This document shows, in pieces, positions 18,386 through 26,647 of a stretch of DNA of 64,000 bases (position 1 is its first letter; every line of letters starts with the position of its first letter). Source of the DNA: Mesorhizobium amorphae (GTDB lineage Bacteria > Pseudomonadota > Alphaproteobacteria > Rhizobiales > Rhizobiaceae). Below the pieces are notes generated by a model, which was given only the letters and a program-made list of their open reading frames with translations, had not been told where the DNA came from and did no database searches. The position numbers were made by a program, and so were the translations under genes. Location of the stretch: assembly GCF_014843845.1 (NCBI RefSeq), contig NZ_JHQS01000060.1:213998-277997 (forward strand), in the 5' to 3' direction.

Positions 18386-19135
18386 ATGGCTGGCCATTCA
18401 CAGTTCAAGAACATCATGCACCGCAAAGGCCGCCAGGATGCGGTGCGGTCGAAAATGTTTTCCAAGCTGGCGCGCGAAATCACCGTCGCCGCCAAGACCG
18501 GGACGCCGGACCCGTCGATGAACCCGCGCCTGCGCCTTGCCGTGCAGAATGCCAAGGCGGTGTCGATGCCGAAGGACAACATCCAGCGCGCCATCAACAA
18601 GGCGTCGATGGGCGATGCCGAAAACTACGAAGCCGTGCGCTACGAAGGCTACGGGCCGGGCGGCGTGGCGCTGATCGTCGAGGCGCTGACCGACAACCGC
18701 AACCGTTCGGCCTCGAACGTGCGCGCGGCCTTCACCAAGGCCGGCGGGGCGATGGGCGAAACCGGCTCGGTGTCGTTCATGTGGGATCGTGTCGGCGAAA
18801 TCTATTATCCGGCGTCAGTCGGCAGCGCCGAAAAGGTCATGGATGCGGCGATCGAGGCCGGCGCCGACGACGTGCAGTCGGACGAGGAAGGCCACACCAT
18901 CTATTGCGCCTTCGAAAATCTCGGCGAAGTCTCCAAGGCTCTGGAAGGCGCGCTCGGCGAAGCCGAATCGGTGAAGCCGATCTGGCAGCCGCAGAACAAT
19001 ATCCCGGTCGACGAGGAGCGCGCACAGTCGCTGATGAAGCTGGTCGCCACGCTCGAGGACGACGACGACGTGCAGAGCGTCTACGCCAATTTCGAGGTCG
19101 ACGACGAGACCATGGCCAAGCTCAGCGCGGCATGA
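18386..19135 (+). CDS. YebC/PmpR-family protein
   Basis: A 249-residue protein with the family N-terminus MAGHSQFKNIMHRKGRQD, the central YEGYGPGGVALIVEALTDNRNRS segment and the acidic C-terminal domain ending DDETMAKLSAA. The family includes DNA-binding regulators and, in recent work, factors that relieve ribosome stalling at proline runs. Which function applies is open. ATG at 18386. The stop overlaps the start of the next gene (ATGA at 19132-19135), so the two are translationally coupled. In many proteobacteria yebC lies beside ruvC, but here it is 18 kb away. Confidence 0.93.
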   Translation: MAGHSQFKNIMHRKGRQDAVRSKMFSKLAREITVAAKTGTPDPSMNPRLRLAVQNAKAVSMPKDNIQRAINKASMGDAENYEAVRYEGYGPGGVALIVEALTDNRNRSASNVRAAFTKAGGAMGETGSVSFMWDRVGEIYYPASVGSAEKVMDAAIEAGADDVQSDEEGHTIYCAFENLGEVSKALEGALGEAESVKPIWQPQNNIPVDEERAQSLMKLVATLEDDDDVQSVYANFEVDDETMAKLSAA

Positions 19136-19458
19136 CCGAAAAGCCGCTGCCCACCATCCGCATCACCTATTGCACACAGTGCCAGTGGCTGTTGCGCGCC
19201 GGCTGGATGGCGCAGGAACTGCTTTCCACCTTTGGCGCGGATCTCGGGGAGGTGACTCTGGTACCGGGCACCGGCGGCATCTTCACCATCTCCTGCAACG
19301 ACACGCTCATCTGGGACCGCAAGCGCGATGGCGGCTTTCCGGATGCGGCCAAGCTCAAGCAGCTGGTCCGCGACGTCATCGACCCGGACCGCGATCTCGG
19401 CCATGCCGACCGCAAGGGGCATACGACAAAAGACCACACGCAAAAAGACCCGACCTGA
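19132..19458 (+). CDS. SelT/SelW/SelH (Rdx) family thioredoxin-fold protein
   Basis: A 108-residue protein with the redox motif C14-T-Q-C17 after a beta strand (RITYCTQCQW), LGEVTLVPGTGGIFTISCND and a FPDAAKLKQLVRDVID helix. It is the Cys-containing version of selenoprotein W/T folds, a presumed thiol oxidoreductase of unknown partner. The start ATG overlaps the yebC stop by 4 bases. The last 15 residues are a polar His/Lys/Thr tail. Confidence 0.85.
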   Translation: MTEKPLPTIRITYCTQCQWLLRAGWMAQELLSTFGADLGEVTLVPGTGGIFTISCNDTLIWDRKRDGGFPDAAKLKQLVRDVIDPDRDLGHADRKGHTTKDHTQKDPT

Positions 19459-19481
19459 GGCGATGTCTTTTTTTGCCTTTT

Positions 19482-19961
19482 TCAGATCAATGCGAAAATG
19501 AAGCAGGCTATCGCAACGATGGCGGTGATGGTGCGGACGTGGTTCCACATCACCCACTTGCTCAGATAGTTCGACCACACGGCGGCACCGTTGCTGCTTG
19601 CCGGATCGACGGCGGCGAGCGCGTCGTTGAGCGGCACGTTGAAGACCATGGTCACGATCGGGTTGCCCACGAGATAGAACAGCGCGCCGGTCAGCAGCCA
19701 GAAAGAGCCCGGCTGGCCCCAGCCGATGATCGCGCCGGCAATGAGCACCAGGCAGACCAGCCCGGTGCCGAAAAGCGCGGTCATGAACAGCGGCGTGATG
19801 ACGGTGACGTTGATCGAATTCATCGCGGCGATGCCGCCTGGGGCGGGCAGCCGGGCAAGTCCCGCCATTATGAAATTGGAAAAGGCGAAGAACACGCCGC
19901 CGACGATGCCCGAGCCGAGCGCGGCGATGAAGATGAGGGCGGGAAGAAGCTTCGCGCTCAT
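19482..19961 (-). CDS. DUF1772-type four-helix membrane protein
   Basis: A 159-residue inner membrane protein with four hydrophobic helices: LLPALIFIAALGSGIVGGVFF near the N-terminus, VTVITPLFMTALFGTGLVCL, WLLTGALFYLVGNPIVTMV, and a final TITAIVAIACFIFALI. The conserved N-x-P-L-N-D (NVPLND) and W-x-x-W-N-H (WVMWNHVRT) motifs are those of DUF1772. The start lies one base after the stop of the NmrA-like gene (TGATATG), so the two are coupled. Function unknown. Confidence 0.85.
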   Translation of the reverse strand: MSAKLLPALIFIAALGSGIVGGVFFAFSNFIMAGLARLPAPGGIAAMNSINVTVITPLFMTALFGTGLVCLVLIAGAIIGWGQPGSFWLLTGALFYLVGNPIVTMVFNVPLNDALAAVDPASSNGAAVWSNYLSKWVMWNHVRTITAIVAIACFIFALI

Positions 19962-19962
19962 A

Positions 19963-20799
19963 TCAGTTGCTCCAGATGCCGGAAGCGGCGGTTTCGGTTG
20001 TATAGGCGGAAAAGTCTTTTGGCGCACGGCCGAGAACACGCTGGACACCGTCGGTCAGCGCCTCGTTGCGGCCATCGAGCACCTCGGTGAACAGCTCGTT
20101 GAGCAGCCAGGCAAACTCGGCCGGCAGTTCGTGCGCGGCGATTGCGGCGGCGAACTCTGCATGCGAAATCTGCTTGAAGCGGATGTCGCGGCCGGCGGCC
20201 TTGCCGATCTCGGCGATCGCGTCGGCGAAACTCAGCAGCCGCGGTCCGGTTAGTTCATAAAGCTGGCCGACATGCCCTTGCTGGGTAAGCGCCGTTACGG
20301 CGGCGTCGGCGATGTCGTCTGCATCGACGAAAGGTTCCCCGACATTGCCGACCGGCAACTGCACCTCGCCTTCGAGCAAGGGGTCAAGCAGAAAGCTCTC
20401 GCTGAAGTTCTGGGCAAACCAGGCACAGCGCAGGATCGTCCAGTCGGCGCCCGAGGCCTTCAGCATCTCTTCGGCGCGCTGGGCCTCCGTTTCGCCCCGC
20501 CCCGACAGCAGCACCAGCCGCTTGATGCCGTTTTGCACTGCAAGATTGGCCAAGGAGCCGACCGCTTCAGCGGCACCCGGCACGGAGAGATCAGGATAGT
20601 AGCTGATGTAGACGGCGCCCACGCCCTGCATTGCCGGGGCCCAGGTCGCGTCGTCTTCCCAGTCGAAAGAAGGGGCGCCGGAACGTGAGCCGATGCGCAC
20701 CGGAAGGCCGCGCGCCGTCAGCCGCTCGGCGATGCGGCGGCCGATCTTGCCGGTGCCGCCGAGGATCAAGGTCGGATGTTTCGCTGTGCTGTCAGTCAT
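19963..20799 (-). CDS. NmrA-like NAD(P)-binding oxidoreductase
   Basis: A 278-residue atypical short-chain dehydrogenase. The dinucleotide-binding motif is LILGGTGKIGRRIAERL near residues 11-27. The region KRLVLLSGRGETEAQ and DWTILRCAWFAQNFSES follow as in NmrA/TMR-like proteins, which often sense NADP or reduce quinones. It is the first gene of a two-gene leftward unit with the DUF1772 gene, divergent from a TetR regulator that probably represses it. Confidence 0.88.
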   Translation of the reverse strand: MTDSTAKHPTLILGGTGKIGRRIAERLTARGLPVRIGSRSGAPSFDWEDDATWAPAMQGVGAVYISYYPDLSVPGAAEAVGSLANLAVQNGIKRLVLLSGRGETEAQRAEEMLKASGADWTILRCAWFAQNFSESFLLDPLLEGEVQLPVGNVGEPFVDADDIADAAVTALTQQGHVGQLYELTGPRLLSFADAIAEIGKAAGRDIRFKQISHAEFAAAIAAHELPAEFAWLLNELFTEVLDGRNEALTDGVQRVLGRAPKDFSAYTTETAASGIWSN

Positions 20800-20814
20800 C
20801 TCGGTTTCCTCTTT

Positions 20815-20873
20815 TCACAAACATGAGAAATCCTCACATTTGCAAAACGTGATAAACCCTCGTATTTTGTGAG
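20815..20873. promoter_or_regulatory. Divergent operator region between the NmrA-like and TetR genes
   Basis: AT-rich stretch with repeated imperfect dyads: CACAAACATGAG with CTCACATTTG, then CAAAACG with CG(T)ATTTTG. TetR dimers typically bind such sites between divergent genes. The exact operator half-sites are not resolved. Confidence 0.45.
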
Positions 20874-20912
20874 TCAAGCCAATTCGTCGAAGAAATGTTT
20901 CCGGAGTTAGCC

Positions 20913-21557
20913 ATGGAAGGCAGATCCGCCGTGTCGCCTCAACAGGATGGGCAGGTCGCATCGCCGCGCCGGGCGCCCAGCCAGCAGCGCAGCCGCGAGC
21001 GGGTCGAGCGGATGCTGGCCGCCGCCTCGGTGCTGATCGCCGAGCAGGGCAGCGACGCCATGCGCATGGGCGAGGTGGCGGAAAGGGCAGGCGTGTCGAT
21101 CGGCTCGCTCTACCAGTTCTTCCCGGACAAGCGGGCGATCGTCTGGGCGCTGGCCGAGCGCTACACCGCCGAAAGCCAGGCCTGTATCGCGGCCGCGCTG
21201 AAGGACGTTGGAGATGCCGAAGGCCTGCGGCAGGCGTTTTCGGAGCTGGTGGACATCTACTACCGGCTGTTCCTGGCCGAGCCGGTCATGCGCGACATCT
21301 GGTCGGGCACGCAGGCCGACAAGGCACTGCGCGAGCTCGAGCTGGCGGACAGCCGCGCCAATGCCGAATTCCTCATCGCGGTGCTGAGGCGGCTGCGTCC
21401 GGACGCCGATCCGGTAGCGCTGGAGACGACGGCTTTCCTGGTCTGGCAGATGGGCGAGGCCGCGATGCGGCTGGCGATCTCTGTCGATCGAGAGGAAGGC
21501 GACAGGCTGGTGGCAGCCTACAAGCGCATGGCGCTGCGGGAATTGCTTGCCGAGTAG
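20913..21557 (+). CDS. TetR-family transcriptional regulator
   Basis: A 214-residue repressor. The N-terminal helix-turn-helix is RMLAAASVLIAEQGSDAMRM followed by EVAERAGVSIGSLYQFFPDKRAI, the TetR signature. The ligand domain (about residues 80-210) is generic. I chose ATG 20913 because GGAG lies 7 bases upstream. An ATG at 20895 would add six residues without a ribosome-binding site. Divergence from the NmrA/DUF1772 unit suggests these are its targets. Confidence 0.93.
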   Translation: MEGRSAVSPQQDGQVASPRRAPSQQRSRERVERMLAAASVLIAEQGSDAMRMGEVAERAGVSIGSLYQFFPDKRAIVWALAERYTAESQACIAAALKDVGDAEGLRQAFSELVDIYYRLFLAEPVMRDIWSGTQADKALRELELADSRANAEFLIAVLRRLRPDADPVALETTAFLVWQMGEAAMRLAISVDREEGDRLVAAYKRMALRELLAE

Positions 21558-21598
21558 GGCCGCGCGACCTCGGCTGAGAAGTGGCAGGCCCAATCAAC

Positions 21599-21626
21599 AA
21601 AAAACCCGCCTCGAAGGCGGGTTTTT
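21599..21626. terminator. Bidirectional Rho-independent terminator
   Basis: AAAAAACCCGCCT pairs with AGGCGGGTTTTT around CGA. It lies between the convergent TetR gene and rpmE, so it can serve both strands. Confidence 0.9.
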
Positions 21627-21647
21627 GATCTGCTATGTCGATCTGGC

Positions 21648-21869
21648 TTAGATGCCGAAGCCTTCGAAACGCTTCTTGAACTTTGACAGGCGGCCGCCGC
21701 GGTCGAGCAGGGTCTGCTGGCCGCCGGTCCAGGCCGGATGGGTGGTCGGGTCGATATCGAGGTTCATCGTATCGCCTTCCTTGCCCCAGGTCGAACGGGT
21801 CATGTATTCGGTGCCGTCGGTCATGACGACCTTGATCGTGTGGTAGTCGGGATGGATGTCGGTCTTCAT
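21648..21869 (-). CDS. rpmE: 50S ribosomal protein L31
   Basis: A 73-residue ribosomal protein with the family start MKTDIHPDYHTIKVVMTDG and the C-terminal HPAWTGGQQTLLDRGGRLSKFKKRF segment. It lacks the zinc-binding CxxC pairs, so it is the Cys-free form that does not depend on zinc, usual in Rhizobiales. It is monocistronic, closed by the terminator at 21599-21626. Confidence 0.97.
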   Translation of the reverse strand: MKTDIHPDYHTIKVVMTDGTEYMTRSTWGKEGDTMNLDIDPTTHPAWTGGQQTLLDRGGRLSKFKKRFEGFGI

Positions 21870-22074
21870 GGTTCTGTTCCTGGCTTGCCGGCGCTGCCGA
21901 CGGGCCCATGGCCTGCGTCGATGCGCCCCTTTTTAAAATTCGAAGCCGCAGCTATTGAGGAGCCACGGCTTCTAAAACGGTCGGCGACCCTATACATCAG
22001 CCGGAATTGAATCACAAGGCCGCGGCAGGCGCATATTGAAGACGCCCACCTGGAACAGGCCAGAGGAAACGGTC

Positions 22075-23877
22075 ATGGCGGATATCAGCGGCGAGGAAGA
22101 CGGGCGCCGGCGCTCGCTCGGGCCGCTGGGGCGCCTTTTTCCCTACATCACCCGCTACCGCAAATTGGTCATCGGTGCGGTCATCTCGCTGATCGTCGCC
22201 GCTGCGACGACGCTTGCCTTGCCGCTCGCCGTGCGGCGCATGATCGACCACGGCTTTTCCGCGTCCGATTCCAGCTTCATCGCCGAATATTTCGCCATGC
22301 TGGTGGTGATGGCCGCATTGCTGGCGGCGGCCTCGGCCAGCCGCTACTATTTCGTCATCACGCTCGGCGAGCGCGTTGTCGCCGACATCCGCAGCGATGT
22401 GTTTGCCCATGTCACGACGCTGTCGCCGGCCTTCTTCGACACCGCACAGTCGGGCGAGATCGTGTCGCGGCTCGCCGCCGACACCACGCAGGTGAAATCG
22501 GCGGTCGGCGCCACCGCCTCGGTGGCGCTGCGCAACGTCATCCTCGGCCTCGGCGCGGTGGCAATGATGGTCGTCACCAGCCCGAAACTGTCAGGCCTGG
22601 TGATTGCCGCGATTCCCGTCATCGTGCTTCCGCTGGTCGCCTTCGGGCGCTCGGTGCGGCGGAAATCGCGGCAGGCGCAGGATACGCTGGCCGACGCCAC
22701 CGCCTATGCCAGCGAGCAGATCGGCGCGGTGCGCACGCTGCAGGCCTTCACCAACGAAAAACTGGTCACCGGGCGGTTCTCGGCCGCCGTGGAAGCCGCC
22801 TTCGAGGCGGCGCGGGCCTCGATCTTCGCCCGCTCCTTCCTGACCTTCTTCGCCATCTTCATGATCTTTTCCTCGGTCGTGGCGGTGCTCTGGTTCGGCT
22901 CGCGCGACGTGTTGGCGGGCACGCTGTCGCCGGGCACGCTCGGCCAGTTCCTGCTTTATTCGGTGTTCGCCGCCGGCGCGCTTGGCGCGCTATCGGAGGT
23001 CTGGGGCGAGCTTTCCCAGGCAGCGGGCGCGGCGGAGCGGCTGACCGAGATCCTGGCCGAAAAGCCCGCCATCCAGTCGCCGGCCAATCCCGCGCCGCTG
23101 CCGGTGAAAGCGAAAGGCGCGATCAGCTTCGACGACGTGTCCTTCTCCTATCCGGCACGGCCCGACCGCGCCGCCGTCCATGGCCTGAGTTTTCAGATCA
23201 AACCCGGCGAGACGGTGGCGATCGTTGGTCCCTCGGGCGCCGGCAAGAGCACCGTGTTTTCGCTGATCCTGCGCTTCTATGACCCCGAGACCGGCCGTAT
23301 CGTCATCGACGGGGTCGACCTGCGCGAGGCCGATCCGGCTGATGTCAGGGAGCGCATTGCGATCGTGCCGCAGGACGTCACCATCTTCGCGGCCAGCGCG
23401 CGCGACAATATCGGCTTCGGCCGGCCCGGCGCCAGCACCGCAGAGATCGAGGCGGCGGCCAAGGCGGCCCTCGCCGACGAGTTCATCTTGAAGCTCGATA
23501 AAGGCTATGACAGCCAGGTCGGCGAGCGCGGCGTGACGCTCTCCGGCGGCCAGCGCCAGCGCGTGGCGATTGCCCGCGCCATATTGCGCGACGCGCCGAT
23601 CCTGCTGCTCGACGAGGCGACTTCGGCGCTCGACGCCGAAAGCGAGACGCTGGTGCAGACGGCGCTGGAGCGGCTGATGCAGGGCCGCACCACTTTGGTC
23701 ATCGCTCACCGGCTGGCGACGGTGCTGAAGGCCGACCGCATCCTGGTCATGGAGGCCGGCCGCATCGTCGAGGAAGGCACCCACCAGAGCCTCGTCGCCA
23801 AGGGCGGCATCTATGCGCGGCTGGCCAAGCTGCAATTCGAGACCGGCGCCAGCGCCTTCAAGGGCGCGGCCGAGTAG
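22075..23877 (+). CDS. MsbA-like ABC exporter (fused permease and ATPase)
   Basis: A 600-residue half-transporter. The N-terminal membrane domain has six helices (from LVIGAVISLIVAAATTLALP to LLYSVFAAGALGALSEVW). The ATPase carries Walker A GPSGAGKST from residue 385, signature LSGGQ near 489 and Walker B ILLLDEATSALD. It belongs to the MsbA/LmrA type (lipid or drug export). The substrate is unknown. ATG 22075 follows AGAGGAAA, and a longer frame from a TTG at 22036 is unlikely. No partner gene is adjacent, so it probably works as a homodimer. Confidence 0.93.
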   Translation: MADISGEEDGRRRSLGPLGRLFPYITRYRKLVIGAVISLIVAAATTLALPLAVRRMIDHGFSASDSSFIAEYFAMLVVMAALLAAASASRYYFVITLGERVVADIRSDVFAHVTTLSPAFFDTAQSGEIVSRLAADTTQVKSAVGATASVALRNVILGLGAVAMMVVTSPKLSGLVIAAIPVIVLPLVAFGRSVRRKSRQAQDTLADATAYASEQIGAVRTLQAFTNEKLVTGRFSAAVEAAFEAARASIFARSFLTFFAIFMIFSSVVAVLWFGSRDVLAGTLSPGTLGQFLLYSVFAAGALGALSEVWGELSQAAGAAERLTEILAEKPAIQSPANPAPLPVKAKGAISFDDVSFSYPARPDRAAVHGLSFQIKPGETVAIVGPSGAGKSTVFSLILRFYDPETGRIVIDGVDLREADPADVRERIAIVPQDVTIFAASARDNIGFGRPGASTAEIEAAAKAALADEFILKLDKGYDSQVGERGVTLSGGQRQRVAIARAILRDAPILLLDEATSALDAESETLVQTALERLMQGRTTLVIAHRLATVLKADRILVMEAGRIVEEGTHQSLVAKGGIYARLAKLQFETGASAFKGAAE

Positions 23878-23903
23878 CCGGCGCACACGGCACGGCCCTG
23901 CTG

Positions 23904-25391
23904 TCAGGCGGTGCCGTAGCGCTTCTTCAGATGCTCGGTGAAATGCGCGGCATTCAGCCTTTCGCCTGTAGCGCGTTCGAGCAGGTCTGGCGTCGACCAG
24001 CGCGACCCTTGCGACCAGATCCTTTCACGGCGCCAATCGTTGATGGCACTGAAATCGCCTTTGGCGAGGTCACTGTCGGCTAGAGGATGGTCACGCGTCA
24101 GCGCCGCCCATTGCTGCGCCGCCATCATGGCGCCCAGCGTGTAGGACGGGAAATAACCGAACGCAGCACCCGGCCAATGCACGTCCTGCATCGGTCCGTC
24201 GGCGGGGTTGTCGATGGTCGACAGGCTGAGATAGTCGCGCATCTTGGCGTCCCAGGCCTCCGGCAGGTCGGCCACGTCCAGCCGGCCCGAAACCAGTTCC
24301 TGCTCCAGTTCGTAGCGCAGGATGACGTGCAGCGGGTACGTGACCTCGTCGGCATCGACGCGGATCAGGCCGCGCTCGACCCGGTGTACATGCGGCAGGA
24401 TGTCGTCGAGCGACCAGGCCTCGCCGAGATGCTTTTCGACCACCGGCAGCGCCCAGCGCCAGAAGGCCGGATTGCGTCCGATCTGCTTTTCGACGAACAG
24501 GCTCTGGCTTTCATGCACCGCCATGCCGCGCGCCTTGCCGAGCTGCCAATGCGACCAGGCCTTGGGCAGGTTCTGCTCGTAAAGCGCATGGCCGGTTTCG
24601 TGCAGCACGCCCATCAGCGCCGACAGGAAATCCGATGTCTTGTAGCGGGTGGTGATGCGCACGTCGCTCGGCACACCGCCGCAGAAAGGGTGATGCGACA
24701 CCGACAGCGAGCCGTGCGTCAGGTCGAAACCGGCGGCCGCCATCATGGCGAGGCCAAGCTCGCGCTGCCTGTCGGTCGCATAGCTGCCGGAGAGCGGCTT
24801 CAGCGGGCGCTCGGCCAGCCGCGCCTCTTGCACGGCCAGGGCTTCCGGCACGAAACCCTTGAGAAAGGTCTTCAGTTCGGCGAACACGGGTGTGATGTCG
24901 GCGGCGCGGTTGCCGGGATCGTACTGTTCCATCAATGCGTCGTAAGGGTCGAGGCCAAGCACGTCGGCGCGCAATGCCGCTTCCTCTCGTACCAGGGCGA
25001 CTACGCCTTCCAGCGATGGCAGGAAGCCTGCCCAGTCGTTCTTGGCGCGCAGATCACGCCAGAGCTGTTCGGAGCGCATGCGCGCCGTCGTCTGGCGCTC
25101 GACGAACTCGACCGGCAGGCAGGTCAGGTTGGTGTATTGCCGGCGCAACTCCCCGACCGCCGCCTGCTGTTCCTCGTTCAGCACCTCCTGTTCCGCAGCG
25201 GCGATCCAGTCTGATATTTCGGGCGCGGTCGCCCGCGCGTGAAGCATGCCGGCAAGCGCCGACATCGCCTCGGCGCGCTTCTCGCCGCCGCCGACCGCCA
25301 TGTGCGTCGCCTCGTCGGCGCCGAGGATGGCAAGCGCATGCTCCAGCGCTTCGAGCTTGTGGCCGAGGTCGTCAAGTTTCTGAAAGGACAT
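23904..25391 (-). CDS. M32-family carboxypeptidase (Taq type)
   Basis: A 495-residue zinc metallocarboxypeptidase that removes C-terminal residues from peptides. The active-site motif HETGH occupies residues 264-268 (LMGVLHETGHALYEQ). The family motifs ESQSLFVEKQIGR and HVHRVERGLIRVDADEVTYPLH follow. ATG 25391 (MSFQKLDDLGHKLEALEHAL) gives the usual family length. The longer frame upstream has no family sequence. It is convergent with the ABC exporter and stands alone. Confidence 0.95.
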   Translation of the reverse strand: MSFQKLDDLGHKLEALEHALAILGADEATHMAVGGGEKRAEAMSALAGMLHARATAPEISDWIAAAEQEVLNEEQQAAVGELRRQYTNLTCLPVEFVERQTTARMRSEQLWRDLRAKNDWAGFLPSLEGVVALVREEAALRADVLGLDPYDALMEQYDPGNRAADITPVFAELKTFLKGFVPEALAVQEARLAERPLKPLSGSYATDRQRELGLAMMAAAGFDLTHGSLSVSHHPFCGGVPSDVRITTRYKTSDFLSALMGVLHETGHALYEQNLPKAWSHWQLGKARGMAVHESQSLFVEKQIGRNPAFWRWALPVVEKHLGEAWSLDDILPHVHRVERGLIRVDADEVTYPLHVILRYELEQELVSGRLDVADLPEAWDAKMRDYLSLSTIDNPADGPMQDVHWPGAAFGYFPSYTLGAMMAAQQWAALTRDHPLADSDLAKGDFSAINDWRRERIWSQGSRWSTPDLLERATGERLNAAHFTEHLKKRYGTA

Positions 25392-25552
25392 TGTGGATTC
25401 CGTCGGCTTCGATTGGCTGGCGGGAAAAGATACCAACATGCCGGGGTTGGCAACCCTGAGCCTGGCGAGAGCCGCGCTCGAGGCACCTTGCGCAGCGACG
25501 CCCACGCATGATCAATGCTGGCTGGCCGAAAAGACGGCAAACGGGGGGCAAA

Positions 25553-25906
25553 ATGATCGGCAACATTCTGGTCGGGCTGGTGGCGCTGATCCACTGCTAC
25601 ATCGTCTATCTGGAGATGGTGCTGTGGGATACGCCGCGCGGCCACAAGGCGTTCGGCCTGACACCTGACTTTGCCAAGGCGTCCAAGGTGCTCGCAGCCA
25701 ACCAGGGGCTCTACAACGGCTTTCTCGCCGCCGGCCTGATCTGGGGCCTCACGCTCGGGGCGGCCGGCTTCCAGATCAAGGTGTTCTTCCTGCTTTGCGT
25801 CGCCATAGCAGGCCTCTATGGCGCGGCGACCGTCAGCAGGAAGATCCTGTTCATCCAGACCGTGCCGGCCGCGGTCGCCCTGATCGTGCTCTGGCTGGGC
25901 TGGTGA
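25553..25906 (+). CDS. DUF1304-type four-helix membrane protein
   Basis: A 117-residue inner membrane protein with four helices. The conserved motifs are HCYIVYLEMVLWDTPRGHKAFG and AANQGLYNGFLAAGLIWGL, typical of DUF1304. ATG 25553 follows ACGGGGGGCAAA. An upstream in-frame ATG at 25508 lacks a ribosome-binding site. Function unknown. A CGCCC/GGGCG hairpin within 25914-25943 follows the stop. Confidence 0.85.
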   Translation: MIGNILVGLVALIHCYIVYLEMVLWDTPRGHKAFGLTPDFAKASKVLAANQGLYNGFLAAGLIWGLTLGAAGFQIKVFFLLCVAIAGLYGAATVSRKILFIQTVPAAVALIVLWLGW

Positions 25907-25971
25907 AAAAAGACGCCCTTGGGGCTGAGTTCCCTTGGGCGCCAGGTCGTCCCTTCCTCTTGTTCCGGTAA

Positions 25972-26406
25972 TCAGCCGTTCGGATAGTGCCCGCCGTCGG
26001 CGCCGTCGCCCATCAGGAAGCCGGTGCTGGTGTCGAGCCGGAGCGCCTGGTCGACATTGTCGAGTTGGCGCAGCAAATCATGATACTGCGCAGCCGGTAT
26101 CCTGCCATGGTCCGCGGCAGCCGTTCTTGCGGCGGCCTGGCTGATATGGGCGGCGCGCATATGCAGCTTCTGCGCTTCGGCCGGTGTGATCGTGTTCTCC
26201 TGCCTAGCGTCCGCGATGCCTTCGTCAACGCCCTTCGCCTGTTCGATCAGGCCGGTCACGCGCGGGCCGACCATGTCGGTCGGGTCCGTTGCGTCGAGAG
26301 CGCCCTTGTGATGTCCAGCGGCATAGGCGCCGGCCAAAGGAACCGCGACAAGAAAAGCGGCGATCGTTGCAGTCCTGATTGTTGCCTTGGGAGCATAAGA
26401 GCGCAT
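25972..26406 (-). CDS. Secreted hypothetical protein, 144 aa
   Basis: A signal peptide (TATIAAFLVAVPLAGAYAAG, cleavage after AYA) is followed by a helical, His- and Ala-rich domain with the LIEQAKGVDEGIADARQ and YHDLLRQLDNVDQALRLDT segments. No family recognised. It is likely periplasmic. ATG 26406 is preceded by GAGGAGGACGCAGCC, a strong ribosome-binding site. Small helical periplasmic proteins of this kind are common in rhizobia. Confidence 0.75.
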   Translation of the reverse strand: MRSYAPKATIRTATIAAFLVAVPLAGAYAAGHHKGALDATDPTDMVGPRVTGLIEQAKGVDEGIADARQENTITPAEAQKLHMRAAHISQAAARTAAADHGRIPAAQYHDLLRQLDNVDQALRLDTSTGFLMGDGADGGHYPNG

Positions 26407-26647
26407 GGCTGCGTCCTCCTCTTACTGTGGAAGGGGCGATTGCCGCGCCCACTTCCGGTCACAGGCCGTCCGGTTCCGTCGCGTCGCGATGATGGGAGCC
26501 ATCGCCGGCGGTTCTCGGCCTCCGCAGCGGAAACTAGAAGCGGCCGGCGGCGAAGTGTAATTAAAAAAAGATAATCTTTTCAGGCCTTGTCGACCTGAGA
26601 CCTACGCCCTAGCGTTGAGCCGGCGAACAAATTCGCGTGATGCGCGA

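Noticed and set aside
22036..22074. TTG start for the ABC exporter
   Set aside because: Poor start codon without a ribosome-binding site. ATG 22075 has AGAGGAAA at proper spacing.
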